Notes under the pieces: generated by a model
Told to the model about the DNA's origin: nothing
The model's input: the letters and a program-made list of their open reading frames with translations, nothing else
Database searches by the model: none
Position numbers and translations under genes: made by a program
Shown here: positions 25,480 through 35,314 of the stretch, piece after piece
Layout of the letters: each line of letters opens with the position of its first letter
Numbering within the stretch: the first letter of the stretch is position 1
Origin: Novosphingobium sp. AP12
Lineage (GTDB): Bacteria; Pseudomonadota; Alphaproteobacteria; Sphingomonadales; Sphingomonadaceae
Direction of reading: 5' to 3'
Length of the DNA: 42,041 bases
NCBI RefSeq assembly: GCF_000281975.1
Contig: NZ_AKKE01000057.1
Coordinates: 1-42,041, forward strand

Positions 25480-26236
25480 ACCCGTCGAGATCAACCGCGC
25501 CCCGCTGCTCGAGGATCTGCCGCATGGCTTCCTCGGCCGGCGCGGCGGGGTGAGCACGGGCGACGTGGCAGGCCTCAACGTCGGCCTCGGCTCGGGCGAC
25601 GAGCCGGCGCTGATCGCCTGCAACCGCGAGCTTGCCGCCGAGGCGGTGCTGCCCGGCGCTCGCCTCGCGACCGTCTACCAGGTCCATTCCGCCACCTGCG
25701 TCGTCGCCGAACCCTGGCCGGACGACGCCCGCCCCCATGCCGACGCCCTCGTCACCGACAGGCCCGGCGTGCTGCTCGGCATCCTCACCGCCGACTGCGC
25801 CCCCGTCCTCTTCGCCGACCGCGAAGCGGGCGTGATCGGCGCCGCCCATGCCGGGTGGAAGGGCGCGATCGGCGGGGTCACCGACGCCACCATCGCCGCC
25901 ATGGAAGCGCTCGGCGCGCGGCGGACAAGTATCGTCGCAGCGGTAGGTCCCTGCATCGCGCAAGGCTCCTACGAGGTGGACGAGGCATTCGCGGCGCGAT
26001 TCGTCGCCGATGATGCCGACAACACCCGCCATTTCCGGGCCGGACGCGAAGGCCACCACCAGTTCGACCTCGAAGGCTATGTCCTCGCACGGCTGCGAAG
26101 CGCCGGAATCGCCATGGCGGAAGGTCTCGGACAGGACACTTATAGTGCAGCGCAGCAATTCTACTCGTTCCGCCGTGCCACGCATCGGGCGGAGCCTGCC
26201 TACGGCCGCCAGATCTCGTTGATCGGATTGGGCTGA
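25472..26236 (+). CDS. pgeF: Laccase-domain protein (PgeF/YlmD family purine nucleoside phosphorylase-like)
   Basis: 254 residues from TTG 25472, overlapping the pepN stop by eight bases, so the start is a rare codon chosen by frame and coupling. LPHGFLGRRGGVSTG is the standard N-terminus. QVHSATC, LTADCAPVLFAD and AAHAGWKGAIGGV supply the conserved metal/nucleoside residues, with GPCIAQGSYEVDE after them. Family members act on purine nucleosides or edit peptidoglycan precursors. Both activities are known in relatives; which applies here is not decided. Confidence 0.9.
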   Translation: MAEPVEINRAPLLEDLPHGFLGRRGGVSTGDVAGLNVGLGSGDEPALIACNRELAAEAVLPGARLATVYQVHSATCVVAEPWPDDARPHADALVTDRPGVLLGILTADCAPVLFADREAGVIGAAHAGWKGAIGGVTDATIAAMEALGARRTSIVAAVGPCIAQGSYEVDEAFAARFVADDADNTRHFRAGREGHHQFDLEGYVLARLRSAGIAMAEGLGQDTYSAAQQFYSFRRATHRAEPAYGRQISLIGLG

Positions 26237-26298
26237 TTACTTGTCGATCTACTGGCGCCTTGCTGGCCGCAAGCGCTCATCGCCGACCAAAAAGGCGG

Positions 26299-26327
26299 TT
26301 GGCACGATCGTCTTTCGCGTATATCAG
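26299..26327 (+). promoter_or_regulatory. Probable promoter of the petABC operon
   Basis: TTGGCA (26299-26304) and TATCAG (26322-26327) are separated by exactly 17 bp, leaving a leader of about 130 bases before petA. No attenuator or repressor dyad stands out in the leader. The match is moderate. Confidence 0.5.
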
Positions 26328-26464
26328 GCCCGCAAAGTCGGGAGAGGGTCGGGCTGCGTCCGGGCCTTGAACCGACACGGGGGATTCCAGGCTACTCATT
26401 GGTCAGGATTGACCTCCTGCCGGTCCCCCGGCAGTGGGTTGTCGAAAGCAAGGCAAGGGCAGAC

Positions 26465-26998
26465 ATGGCAGAAACAGAGGGCGTGCGGCGGCGCGATTTC
26501 ATCAACATCGCCGCAGTAAGCGCCGCAGGTGTCGCGGGCGTCGGGATCGTCATCCCGCTTATCAGCCAGATGTCGGCCTCTGCCGACGTCCTCGCGGCTT
26601 CCTCCACCGAGATCGACATCTCCGCGATCCAGCCGGGTCAGGCGATCAAGGCGATCTTCCGCAAGCAGCCGGTCTTCGTGCGCAACCTCACTCCCAAGGA
26701 GATCGAGGAAGCCGACGCGGTGGACACCGCCAGCCTGCGCGATCCCCAGACGCTTGCCGAGCGTACCAAGGAAGGCAAGGAGAACTGGCTGATCACGATG
26801 GGTGTCTGCACCCACCTGGGCTGCGTGCCGCTCGGCGCCGGCGAGGGTGAGATCAAGGGTGAGTTCGGCGGGTACTTCTGCCCCTGCCACGGCTCCTCCT
26901 ACGACACTGCCGCCCGTATCCGTAAGGGCCCCGCGCCCAAGAACCTCGAGGTTCCGGAATACGAATTCACTTCAGACACCGTCGTCCAGATCGGTTGA
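26465..26998 (+). CDS. petA: Cytochrome bc1 complex Rieske iron-sulfur subunit
   Basis: 177 residues from ATG 26465. The N-terminus carries a Tat-type motif ([18 protein letters not shown]) that is retained as the membrane anchor. The [2Fe-2S] ligands are in CTHLGC and CPCHGS, the two Rieske boxes, which are intact. It passes electrons from quinol at the Qo site to cytochrome c1. An insert between the boxes ([15 protein letters not shown]) is normal for alphaproteobacteria. It is first of the petABC operon, 23 bp before petB. AAGGGCAGAC precedes the start. Confidence 0.96.
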   Translation: MAETEGVRRRDFINIAAVSAAGVAGVGIVIPLISQMSASADVLAASSTEIDISAIQPGQAIKAIFRKQPVFVRNLTPKEIEEADAVDTASLRDPQTLAERTKEGKENWLITMGVCTHLGCVPLGAGEGEIKGEFGGYFCPCHGSSYDTAARIRKGPAPKNLEVPEYEFTSDTVVQIG

Positions 26999-27021
26999 GG
27001 CCAAGAGAGAGGATCACGAAC

Positions 27022-28308
27022 ATGAGCTTTCCCTGGGCCAACGAATACAAGCCGAGCCATCCCTTCATGCAGTGGATGGACGAGAGGCTGCCCCTCCCGC
27101 GCCTCGTCTACAACTCGGTCGGCGGCGGCTATCCCGTGCCGCGCAACCTCAACTACTTCTGGAACTTCGGTTTCCTCGCCCTGATCTGCCTGACGATCCA
27201 GATCGTCACCGGCATCGTCATGGCCATGCACTACGCGGCCAACACGGCGGTGGCGTTCGACACGATCGAGATGACCGTGCGCGACGTCAACTGGGGCTGG
27301 CTGATGCGCTACATGCACGCGAACGGCGCCTCGGCGTTCTTCGTGGTCATCTACGTGCACATCTTCCGCGGCTTCTTCTACGGTTCGTACAAGGCCCCGC
27401 GCGAGATGGTGTGGCTGCTGGGCGTCGTCATCTTCCTGCTGATGATGGCCACCGCGTTCATGGGCTACGTGCTTCCCTGGGGGCAGATGAGCTTCTGGGG
27501 CGCCAAGGTCATCACCGGCCTGTTCGGCGCGATTCCCTTCGTCGGCGAGCCGCTCCAGCAGTGGCTGCTCGGCGGATTCGCGCCTGACAACGCCGCGCTC
27601 AACCGCTTCTTCTCGCTGCACTACCTGTTGCCGTTCGTCATCGTCGGCGTGGTCGTGCTGCACATCTGGGCGCTGCACATCCCGGGCTCCTCGAACCCCA
27701 CCGGCGTCGAGGTCAAGACCGAGAGCGACACCGTTCCGTTCTACCCCTACTACATCGCCAAGGACGGCTGGGCCGTGGGCGCCTTCCTGTTCCTCATGGC
27801 GGTCGCGGTGTTCTACTTCCCGAACGCGCTGGGCCACCCGGACAACTACATCCCGGCGAACCCGATGAGCACGCCGGCGCACATCGTTCCCGAATGGTAC
27901 TTCTGGCCGTTCTACGCGATCCTGCGCGCCTTCACCCAGGACTTCTTCTTCATCCCGGCCAAGCTGATGGGCGTGCTCGCCATGTTCGGTGCGATCCTGG
28001 TGTGGTTCTTCCTGCCCTGGCTCGACAAGTCGCCGGTGCGCTCGGGTGCCTACCGCCCGCTCTACCGGAAGTTCTTCTGGGTTCTGGTCGTCGACATGCT
28101 GGTGCTGTTCTACTGCGGCGGTGCCGCGGCGGCGGAGCCCTACGTCATGATCAGCCAGCTCGCGGCGCTCTACTACTTCGCGCACTTCCTGATCATCGTG
28201 CCGATCATCTCGGCGATCGAGAAGCCGCTGCCGCTGCCCTACTCGATCACCGAGGCGGTTCTCGGCGATGATGACGCCGCCCAGCTCGCTCCCGCAGCGA
28301 ACGCCTGA
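27022..28308 (+). CDS. petB: Cytochrome b of the bc1 complex
   Basis: 428 residues from ATG 27022, with GAGAGG ten bases upstream. Eight membrane helices are visible. The haem-ligand histidines lie in the second helix region ([20 protein letters not shown]) and the fourth ([21 protein letters not shown]). The Qo-site signature PEWYFWPFY is intact. It oxidises ubiquinol at Qo and reduces quinone at Qi in the inner membrane. Length is normal for a fused (non-split) cytochrome b. Confidence 0.97.
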   Translation: MSFPWANEYKPSHPFMQWMDERLPLPRLVYNSVGGGYPVPRNLNYFWNFGFLALICLTIQIVTGIVMAMHYAANTAVAFDTIEMTVRDVNWGWLMRYMHANGASAFFVVIYVHIFRGFFYGSYKAPREMVWLLGVVIFLLMMATAFMGYVLPWGQMSFWGAKVITGLFGAIPFVGEPLQQWLLGGFAPDNAALNRFFSLHYLLPFVIVGVVVLHIWALHIPGSSNPTGVEVKTESDTVPFYPYYIAKDGWAVGAFLFLMAVAVFYFPNALGHPDNYIPANPMSTPAHIVPEWYFWPFYAILRAFTQDFFFIPAKLMGVLAMFGAILVWFFLPWLDKSPVRSGAYRPLYRKFFWVLVVDMLVLFYCGGAAAAEPYVMISQLAALYYFAHFLIIVPIISAIEKPLPLPYSITEAVLGDDDAAQLAPAANA

Positions 28309-28333
28309 TCAGCCAGAACGAAAGACGAAAGAC

Positions 28334-29173
28334 ATGGCACGCATTCTCTCGATCCTCGTCGGGCTGTTCTTCACGGTGGCACTGGCGTGGTCCTTCGGGC
28401 TCGGCTTCTACACCTGGGCGACCGATCCGGCCGCCCCGACCGCCGAGCATGAATTCCACCTCCACCCCAAGGAAGTGGCCTTCGCCAGCGACGGCGCCTT
28501 CGGCAAGTTCGACAAGCAGCAGCTCCAGCGCGGCTTCCAGGTCTACAAGGAAGTCTGCTCGGCCTGCCACTCGCTGAACCACGTCGCCTTCCGCGACCTG
28601 GCGCAGCTCGGTTACTCCGAAGGCCAGGTCAAGGCGATCGCCGCCGGCTTCCAGGTCCCGGGCACCGATCCCAACACGGGTGAGGCGAACCTGCGTCCCG
28701 GCATGCCGACGGACTACTTCCCCAAGCCCTTCGCGAACGACGTCGCCGCGCGCGCCGCCAACAACAACGCGGTTCCGCCCGACCTCTCGTTGATGACCAA
28801 GGCCCGCCACGACGGTCCGGCCTACGTCTACTCGCTGCTGACCGGCTTCCAGGCCCAGCCCGCCAAGCTGCTGAAGGAATTCCCGGATTCCAAGACGCCG
28901 AGCGGCCTGCACTACAACCCGTACTTCGCGAACCTCAACCTCGCGATGGCGCCGCCGCTGACCGGCCCCGGCCAGGTCGAATACGGCCCGGGCAACCCCA
29001 AGCCGACCGTCGACCAGATGGCGAAGGACGTCTCGGCCTTCCTGATCTGGACCGCCGAACCCTCTCTCGACAAGCGCAAGCAGACCGGCCTCGCCGTGAC
29101 CCTGTTCCTGCTCTTCGCGACCGTGCTGGGCTACATGTCCTACCGGAACATCTGGGCCGGCAAGAAGCACTGA
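28334..29173 (+). CDS. petC: Cytochrome c1
   Basis: 279 residues from ATG 28334. An N-terminal signal (ILSILVGLFFTVALAWSFG) sends it to the periplasmic face. The haem c site is CSACH, and a later Met region (LAMAPPLTGPGQVEYG) supplies the axial ligand area. A single C-terminal helix (LAVTLFLLFATVLGYMSY) anchors it. It receives electrons from Rieske and hands them to a soluble cytochrome c. It is last in petABC. A hairpin terminator follows about 30 bp later. Confidence 0.97.
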   Translation: MARILSILVGLFFTVALAWSFGLGFYTWATDPAAPTAEHEFHLHPKEVAFASDGAFGKFDKQQLQRGFQVYKEVCSACHSLNHVAFRDLAQLGYSEGQVKAIAAGFQVPGTDPNTGEANLRPGMPTDYFPKPFANDVAARAANNNAVPPDLSLMTKARHDGPAYVYSLLTGFQAQPAKLLKEFPDSKTPSGLHYNPYFANLNLAMAPPLTGPGQVEYGPGNPKPTVDQMAKDVSAFLIWTAEPSLDKRKQTGLAVTLFLLFATVLGYMSYRNIWAGKKH

Positions 29174-29202
29174 CGCCGCCTCGGAAGACTGCTAAAGGCT
29201 CC

Positions 29203-29242
29203 GCGCCCCGTCATCCCAGCGATGGCGGGGCGCTTCGCTTTC
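29203..29242 (+). terminator. Hairpin terminator after petABC
   Basis: Arms 29203-29214 and 29222-29233 pair over 12 positions with a single G-T wobble around a short loop, followed by TTCGCTTTC. The T-tract is interrupted, so efficiency is uncertain. Its loop also contains part of the ATCCCAG-type repeat seen near 29821. Confidence 0.6.
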
Positions 29243-29267
29243 GGGCCGCCCAACGGAGAATGCCAAC

Positions 29268-29804
29268 GTGACCGTCGAAGACCTCCGCGCGCTGGTGCGC
29301 ACGATCCCGGACTTCCCCAAGCCCGGCATCCTGTTCCGCGACGTGACCACGCTGATCGGCGACGGTCCGGGCTTCGCCGCCGCCGTCGGCCACATGGCGA
29401 ACCGCGCCGAGGCCGCCGGCGCCGAGGTCGTCGCAGGGATCGAGGCGCGCGGGTTCATCTTCGGTGCCGCCGTCGCCGCACGGATGGGGCTGCCCTTCGT
29501 GCCGGTGCGCAAGCCGGGCAAGCTGCCGGTCCCGGTCCTCGCGATCGACTATGCGCTGGAATATGGCACCGACACGCTCGAGGTCGATCCCGGCGCCGTG
29601 CCCGGCGGCGCGAAGGTGGTGGTGATCGACGACCTCATCGCCACGGGGGGCACCGCGCTGGCGGCGGTCGAACTGCTACGCCGCGCGGGCGGCACCGTGG
29701 CGCAGGCGCTGTTCGCCATCGACCTGCCGGAGCTCGGCGGAGCGCAAAGGCTGCGCGATGCGGGGGTGGCGGCCGAGGCGCTGCTGGCGTTCGAGGGGCA
29801 CTGA
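29268..29804 (+). CDS. apt: Adenine phosphoribosyltransferase
   Basis: 178 residues starting at GTG 29268. It salvages adenine with PRPP to AMP. The N-terminal hood is IPDFPKPGILFRDVTTLIGD, the standard start of bacterial APRT. GIEARGFIFGAA and VPVRKPGKLP follow. The PRPP loop VVVIDDLIATGGTALAAVEL near 121-140 is complete. It stands alone after the bc1 operon. Confidence 0.96.
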   Translation: MTVEDLRALVRTIPDFPKPGILFRDVTTLIGDGPGFAAAVGHMANRAEAAGAEVVAGIEARGFIFGAAVAARMGLPFVPVRKPGKLPVPVLAIDYALEYGTDTLEVDPGAVPGGAKVVVIDDLIATGGTALAAVELLRRAGGTVAQALFAIDLPELGGAQRLRDAGVAAEALLAFEGH

Positions 29805-29817
29805 GCCGGAAGAAGAA

Positions 29818-29931
29818 GTCATCCCAGTAAAGGCTGGGATCGCTAGCTATTCTTCAGGCACAGCCCCGCCGACAGCCCCGCCGAGAAGCGGGCGGGGCGC
29901 GGCGAGCGGTCCCAGCCTTCGCCGGGACGAC
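29818..29931. repeat. Inverted pair of REP-like palindromic units
   Basis: One unit (29818-29840) contains ATCCCAG (29821-29827) and CTGGGAT (29834-29840). A second, in inverted orientation, lies at 29909-29931 (GTCCCAGCC...GGGACGAC), about 17 of 23 positions agreeing. Between them GCCCCGCC (29875-29882) and GGCGGGGC (29891-29898) form another hairpin. I recall similar GTCATCCCAG-type dispersed repeats between genes in sphingomonads. It may also terminate apt and mcd convergently. Confidence 0.65.
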
Positions 29932-29953
29932 GGGTTGTCTCAAGCCGTGGTCC

Positions 29954-31321
29954 TCACGCCGCCACGGCATCCTTCGCAGCCTTGCCCTTCTTGGGCGCCG
30001 GTTCCGGCTCGAGTAGTGCCAGCACCGGCTTCGATGTCGCCACCGTGCCCAGTTCGGTCAGAGCGAAGACGTTCGCCTCGATGTCGGCGAGTTCGTAGAG
30101 GTAGTTCACCATGACCCCGTGCGACTGCTTCTGCCCGTTGGCGGAGAGGTCGGCATTGGCGTGGACCGCCTCCAGCCGGGCGCCGTTGCCGAGGTGGAAG
30201 CGGGCAACCGGGTCCGCCGGCTCGTTGCTTTTGCCCTTGCCGTGGACGAGGTAGCGCGCGGCGAGCTGGCGCAGGTCCCTGGCGCCCGGAACCGGAGCAT
30301 CCGCCGCCTGCTCCTTGCCCAGCCATTTGGCGAAGCCCGGCACCGGCGAGAGCGTGGCGAAGGTCTTGAGGTGCGGCAGCTCCTCCTTCAGCAGGCCGAC
30401 CACGCGCTTGATGAGGTGGTTGCCGAAGGGAATGCCCTTGAGCCCGACCTGGCAGTTGCTGATCGAGTAGAAGATCGCGCAGTTGGCCTCGCGAGGATCG
30501 ATGGTCTCGCGCTCCTCGGAGATGATCTGGTGGATCGCGCCCGGGATCTGCGGGGTCAGCGCCACTTCGACGAAGATCAGCGGATCGTCGCGCATCTGAG
30601 GGTGGAAGAAGCCGTAGCAGCGGCGGTCGACCGGCTCGACGCGGCGCCGGAGGTCGTCCCAGCCCTGGATCTGGTGGACCGCCTCGTAGCGGATGATGCG
30701 TTCGAGCAGCTGCGCCGAGCTGTCCCAGCCGATCCGCCGCAGTTCGAGGAAGCCCGCGTTGAACCAGGCGGTGAAGGCGTTCTCCAGGTCCCGGTCGAGC
30801 GCCATGAGGCCCGGCGTGGTCGCCGTGCGCGGCACCGCCAGCAGGTCTTCACGCAGGCCGATCAGGCGCTGCGTGCCCTGCGGCGCGAGGTTGAGCTGGT
30901 TGATGAGGCGGCGGCTGGGCGACTTGCTCGCCGCGTTGAGCGCCAGCGCGGAGGCCTCGTCGCGCTTTTCGGTCCACTTGGCGATGGCCTTGTCGATCGC
31001 CTTGGCGTCGGCCGGGTGGAGGTCGTGGATCTTGCCGAGGAAGTCCTGCCGCGCCTCAAGGTCGCTGGCCTCGTAGAGGTCGAAGAAGGCCGAGGCGAGC
31101 GCCGGCCCGGAAGCCCGCCCGCGCAGCGACAGCAGCGCGTCGGCGAGGTCGAGCAGGCTTTCGCCGCTGTCTTGCCGGGGGGCCACGCCGATCCCGCGCA
31201 GCATCTTGCCGAGACCCGAATTCATCAGCAGGTCGAGCGGGCTGCGTCGCCGCGCGGCGGCCGTTCCCGTGGTGGCCGGGGCCGCACCGTCGGAGGGGGA
31301 GCGGGTCCGTGAGGTGTTCAT
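29954..31321 (-). CDS. Malonyl-CoA decarboxylase
   Basis: 455 residues from ATG 31321 (MNTSRTRSP); a TTG seven codons earlier is possible. It converts malonyl-CoA to acetyl-CoA and CO2. The N-terminal helical oligomerisation domain runs to about 160. The catalytic GNAT-like domain has FLELRRIGWDSSAQLLERII, YEAVHQIQGWDDLRRRV, DRRCYGFFHP, IFYSISNCQVGLKGIPFGN and the Ser/His-type active region LSPVPGFAKWL. An Ala/Lys-rich tail (EPAPKKGKAAKDAVAA) is likely disordered. It stands alone upstream of tRNA-Gly, with its 5' end facing it. Confidence 0.92.
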   Translation of the reverse strand: MNTSRTRSPSDGAAPATTGTAAARRRSPLDLLMNSGLGKMLRGIGVAPRQDSGESLLDLADALLSLRGRASGPALASAFFDLYEASDLEARQDFLGKIHDLHPADAKAIDKAIAKWTEKRDEASALALNAASKSPSRRLINQLNLAPQGTQRLIGLREDLLAVPRTATTPGLMALDRDLENAFTAWFNAGFLELRRIGWDSSAQLLERIIRYEAVHQIQGWDDLRRRVEPVDRRCYGFFHPQMRDDPLIFVEVALTPQIPGAIHQIISEERETIDPREANCAIFYSISNCQVGLKGIPFGNHLIKRVVGLLKEELPHLKTFATLSPVPGFAKWLGKEQAADAPVPGARDLRQLAARYLVHGKGKSNEPADPVARFHLGNGARLEAVHANADLSANGQKQSHGVMVNYLYELADIEANVFALTELGTVATSKPVLALLEPEPAPKKGKAAKDAVAA

Positions 31322-31541
31322 GGCGATCTCGATCCTCTGCAACTCTAGGGGCGCAGGCTATCATCGCTGCCCCTCCGAGAGAATACGGTGAAGCGGGGAG
31401 GAAGGCGCCGGAACGGCGCGAGTACCGCCGTTCCCGGGGCTTTTCAGGACAGAAGCCGCCCGGGCGATTGCGAATTGCGGCAAGAGAGTCGTTGACGAAG
31501 GCGCCCCGGCCGTGGCAAGCGCCTGCCACCACAAGGCCCGA
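31322..31541. other. Intergenic region upstream of tRNA-Gly
   Basis: 220 bp. TTGACG at 31492-31497 could be the -35 of the tRNA promoter, but no good -10 follows at the right distance. No gene seen. Confidence 0.4.
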
Positions 31542-33200
<1,659 letters not shown>

Positions 33201-33220
33201 TGCGTTAGCGCTTCACGCGT

Positions 33221-33373
33221 TCAATTGCCGGGTCGATCGGCGGAACCGGCATCACGGGGCGAATCCTTGTGTCGAAGGCGCCCAATGTCCTTCGCGGCCG
33301 CGGCGCGCGCAAGGGCCTTCACCAGCTCGACAACAGCCGGGTCCAGATCGGGGAGGCGCGCCGAAGTGCTCAC
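33221..33373 (-). CDS. Small 50-residue phage protein
   Basis: The frame starts at GTG 33373, overlapping the upstream stop as GTGA, and ends in TGA 33221-33223, 20 bp before the recombinase. The sequence begins VSTSARLPDLDPAVVEL and has a helix VKALARAAAAKDIGRLR, then a short polar tail. The GC-rich third positions and coupling support coding. It resembles small hypothetical proteins next to phage integrases, possibly an excision factor; no motif proves this. Confidence 0.6.
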   Translation of the reverse strand: MSTSARLPDLDPAVVELVKALARAAAAKDIGRLRHKDSPRDAGSADRPGN

Positions 33374-33798
33374 CGGTCGCTCACCTTATTGGCTGCGACT
33401 ACGCCGAGGTAGAGCGGGTCTTCGGAGTACCCTTGCTCGCGGAGGCGCGCCGCGTATTCGGTGTCGCGGTTGAAGATCAGCTCGGCGTCACCGAAGTGGT
33501 TTTCGTAGATCCATGCCTTTGGCGGGCGGGCATCCGGGCGGAGCAGGCCGTTCCATGTGGCGTGCTGCCGGTCCTGGTTGCCGTCCGACACCGACAGGCT
33601 GCATCCACCGCAGCTGATCCACTGCGCGCCACGCCTGTTCGACCTGAAGTGCACGTCGGTGCTGCCACAGGCCGGATTCGGGCATGGGAGCAATGCGGGC
33701 AGCGCCGGCGGTCGCTGGTGATCGCATGGGTCAAGCCTGAGGCTGGCATCGTCCTTGTAGCCGGTGTCGTTGCACATCGGGCAGCTGGGCGTGGTCAT
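33370..33798 (-). CDS. Lar-like zinc-finger protein (putative restriction alleviation)
   Basis: 142 residues from ATG 33798, which overlaps the HNH stop as ATGA. An N-terminal knuckle CPMCNDTGYKDD is followed by LLPCPNPACGS, then ISCGGCSLSV and ATWNGL. CP-x-x-x-CGS, C-x2-C and A-x-WN together are the pattern of the Lar/restriction-alleviation family, known from lambdoid phages to modulate type I restriction. The C-terminal part (KAWIYENHFGDAELIFNRD) is unknown. The call rests on motif order; a plain zinc-binding role is the alternative. Confidence 0.6.
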   Translation of the reverse strand: MTTPSCPMCNDTGYKDDASLRLDPCDHQRPPALPALLPCPNPACGSTDVHFRSNRRGAQWISCGGCSLSVSDGNQDRQHATWNGLLRPDARPPKAWIYENHFGDAELIFNRDTEYAARLREQGYSEDPLYLGVVAANKVSDR

Positions 33799-34091
33799 AG
33801 TCCAAGCCTCGCGTTGGCGGCGGCCAGCATCAGCAGCTCGCAGCCGGTGGGGCGGGGATCGGCCTTCGTGGCGTTGCAGCGCTGGTGCATCACGAGCAGG
33901 TTTCCCAAGATACGTCGGCCGCCGGCAGCGCGCGGAGTGACATGATCCAGCGTGGGCCGGTTCGCGGGCGCGCAATAGACGTCCAGAGGCGGGACGCGGT
34001 GCCCGCACGCGCCGCAGCGCTCGCGCTGGGCCTTGCGGAGCACCGCGATCTTATGCCGGCGTCGGGCCTTGCGTTTGGCGGCGCTGCTCAT
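33795..34091 (-). CDS. HNH endonuclease
   Basis: 98 residues. A basic N-terminus (KRKARRRHKIAVLRKAQRE) precedes CGACG, and PTLDHVTPRAAGGRRILGN then NLLVMHQRCNATK give the complete HNH core: Asp-His, Asn and the closing His near the Cys. In phages such small HNH nucleases assist terminase or cut host DNA. Its presence in the early leftward operon favours DNA processing or nicking. Both ends overlap neighbours as ATGA. Confidence 0.87.
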   Translation of the reverse strand: MSSAAKRKARRRHKIAVLRKAQRERCGACGHRVPPLDVYCAPANRPTLDHVTPRAAGGRRILGNLLVMHQRCNATKADPRPTGCELLMLAAANARLGL

Positions 34092-34402
34092 CGGCTGAGC
34101 ACCGCCTGGGCGAAGCCGGGCATCACGAGGCGCAGCTGTTCACCGGTTTCGGTAAGCCAATAGCTCGAGCCGATCGGCATGCCGTCATCTTCGCGGAAGA
34201 GCGGGCCGTAGGTCGCGTACCCGCCGGCGATTAGACGCTGGAGGATTCCGCGCAGCTGCTCGACGGGCATGCCGATGTCGCGCGCGACTTCGCGGGCGTA
34301 CGGGATCTTGTCGTCATACCAGCAGGACAGTTCGGCTATGACATGGCGAGCGTCGGCGTCCGCCATCAGCTCCTGCGCGATCTTGAGGCCGGGATCAGGC
34401 AT
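34088..34402 (-). CDS. Hypothetical protein with a winged-helix-like pattern
   Basis: 104 residues. AREVARDIGMPVEQLRGILQRLIAGGYATYG reads like a helix-turn-helix with wing, and YWLTETGEQLRLVMPGF like the following strand and helix of a phage regulator. Function is not assignable. It overlaps the methyltransferase stop by eight bases. Confidence 0.6.
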   Translation of the reverse strand: MPDPGLKIAQELMADADARHVIAELSCWYDDKIPYAREVARDIGMPVEQLRGILQRLIAGGYATYGPLFREDDGMPIGSSYWLTETGEQLRLVMPGFAQAVLSR

Positions 34403-35084
34403 CGGCTACCTCCGCAATTCGGCGGCATGCGGTTTCGAAATGGATAGGGTTGTGTTCGATGCCGACGAAACGTTTGCCGGCGCGGATCGCCGCGACGCCG
34501 GTCGAGCCGGTGCCCATGAACGGATCGCAGACGGAGCCCCCGGCGACGTTGCGGATGATCTTGTCCATCACAGCGTCGGGCTTCACGGTCGGGTGACCGA
34601 AGTCCTTCGACTGGCGCGAGCGGGCGTCGACGATGCGCTTGAGGTCGGCGACATCGCCTACCGGGTGATGCCCGCGGTTCCACGCATGGAGATAGATCTC
34701 GATCTCCGGGACGTAGTGCTTGTTCGCTACCGGCATCGGCGTGAGCTTCCGCCAGGCGCACAGGGCGAACCGATGGAAAAGGCCATCGAGGTGAGTCGAC
34801 AGCCTCGGCACCTGGTCGTTACTGCAGAACGTGACCAAGCTGCCGCACAGCAGCGGATTGATGATGGAATGATCGAAGTCCTGGGCCATGCCCTCTTCCT
34901 CGATCTGGTCGAGGTAGGGTCGGTCGGCGCGAAACTTTCCGCCGCCGGACGTCTTGATCAGGTACGGCGGGTCCATGACGTCCGCGTCCATCCAGCCCAG
35001 AGTCGGCCGTATCGCGTATGCATTGCCAAGGTAGAGGGTGGCGTTGCCGATGTGCTCGACACGCTCAGTCGCCGCACAAGTCAT
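34395..35084 (-). CDS. DNA methyltransferase (N6-adenine or N4-cytosine type)
   Basis: 229 residues. Catalytic motif DPPY at 38-41 comes before the S-adenosylmethionine loop DPFMGTGSTGVAAI near 195-208, the order of beta-class amino methyltransferases. HPTVKPDAVMDKII lies between, as expected. There is no cognate restriction gene beside it, so it is an orphan phage-type methylase, likely protecting the element's DNA. The target sequence cannot be read. It overlaps the upstream gene by four bases. Confidence 0.88.
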   Translation of the reverse strand: MTCAATERVEHIGNATLYLGNAYAIRPTLGWMDADVMDPPYLIKTSGGGKFRADRPYLDQIEEEGMAQDFDHSIINPLLCGSLVTFCSNDQVPRLSTHLDGLFHRFALCAWRKLTPMPVANKHYVPEIEIYLHAWNRGHHPVGDVADLKRIVDARSRQSKDFGHPTVKPDAVMDKIIRNVAGGSVCDPFMGTGSTGVAAIRAGKRFVGIEHNPIHFETACRRIAEVADA

Positions 35085-35314
35085 GCCTGTTTCCTAGGGC
35101 TGTAGCGGATGCGGTGCCGCGCAAGCATCTGAAGCGCTCCATCGTTGTCCAGGATGCCGACGGCAGCCATGTGCGCTGCGCGTTCGGGGGCGTAGCCCTG
35201 AAGGATCAGGGCCCGTCCGAATTCCTCCCGGTCTTCCGGCGTGATGGGGACCATCCGGGCCGCACGGGCAAGCTCGGTCAGGTTGCTGGCGGTTATCTGG
35301 TTAAGCGTCGGCAT
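35081..35314 (-). CDS. Small hypothetical phage protein
   Basis: 77 residues, MPTLNQITASNLTELARAAR to a basic end RYSPRKQA. A middle stretch (EEFGRALILQGYAPERAAHM, then AAVGILDNDGALQMLARH) looks like two short helical repeats. It overlaps the ParB-like stop by 14 bases and the methyltransferase start by four. No known family. Confidence 0.6.
   Translation of the reverse strand: MPTLNQITASNLTELARAARMVPITPEDREEFGRALILQGYAPERAAHMAAVGILDNDGALQMLARHRIRYSPRKQA

Noticed and set aside
23590..25623. A 677-codon open frame on the minus strand
   Set aside because: It lies entirely opposite pepN and the start of the laccase-domain gene. The translation has no motif and is a codon-bias shadow.
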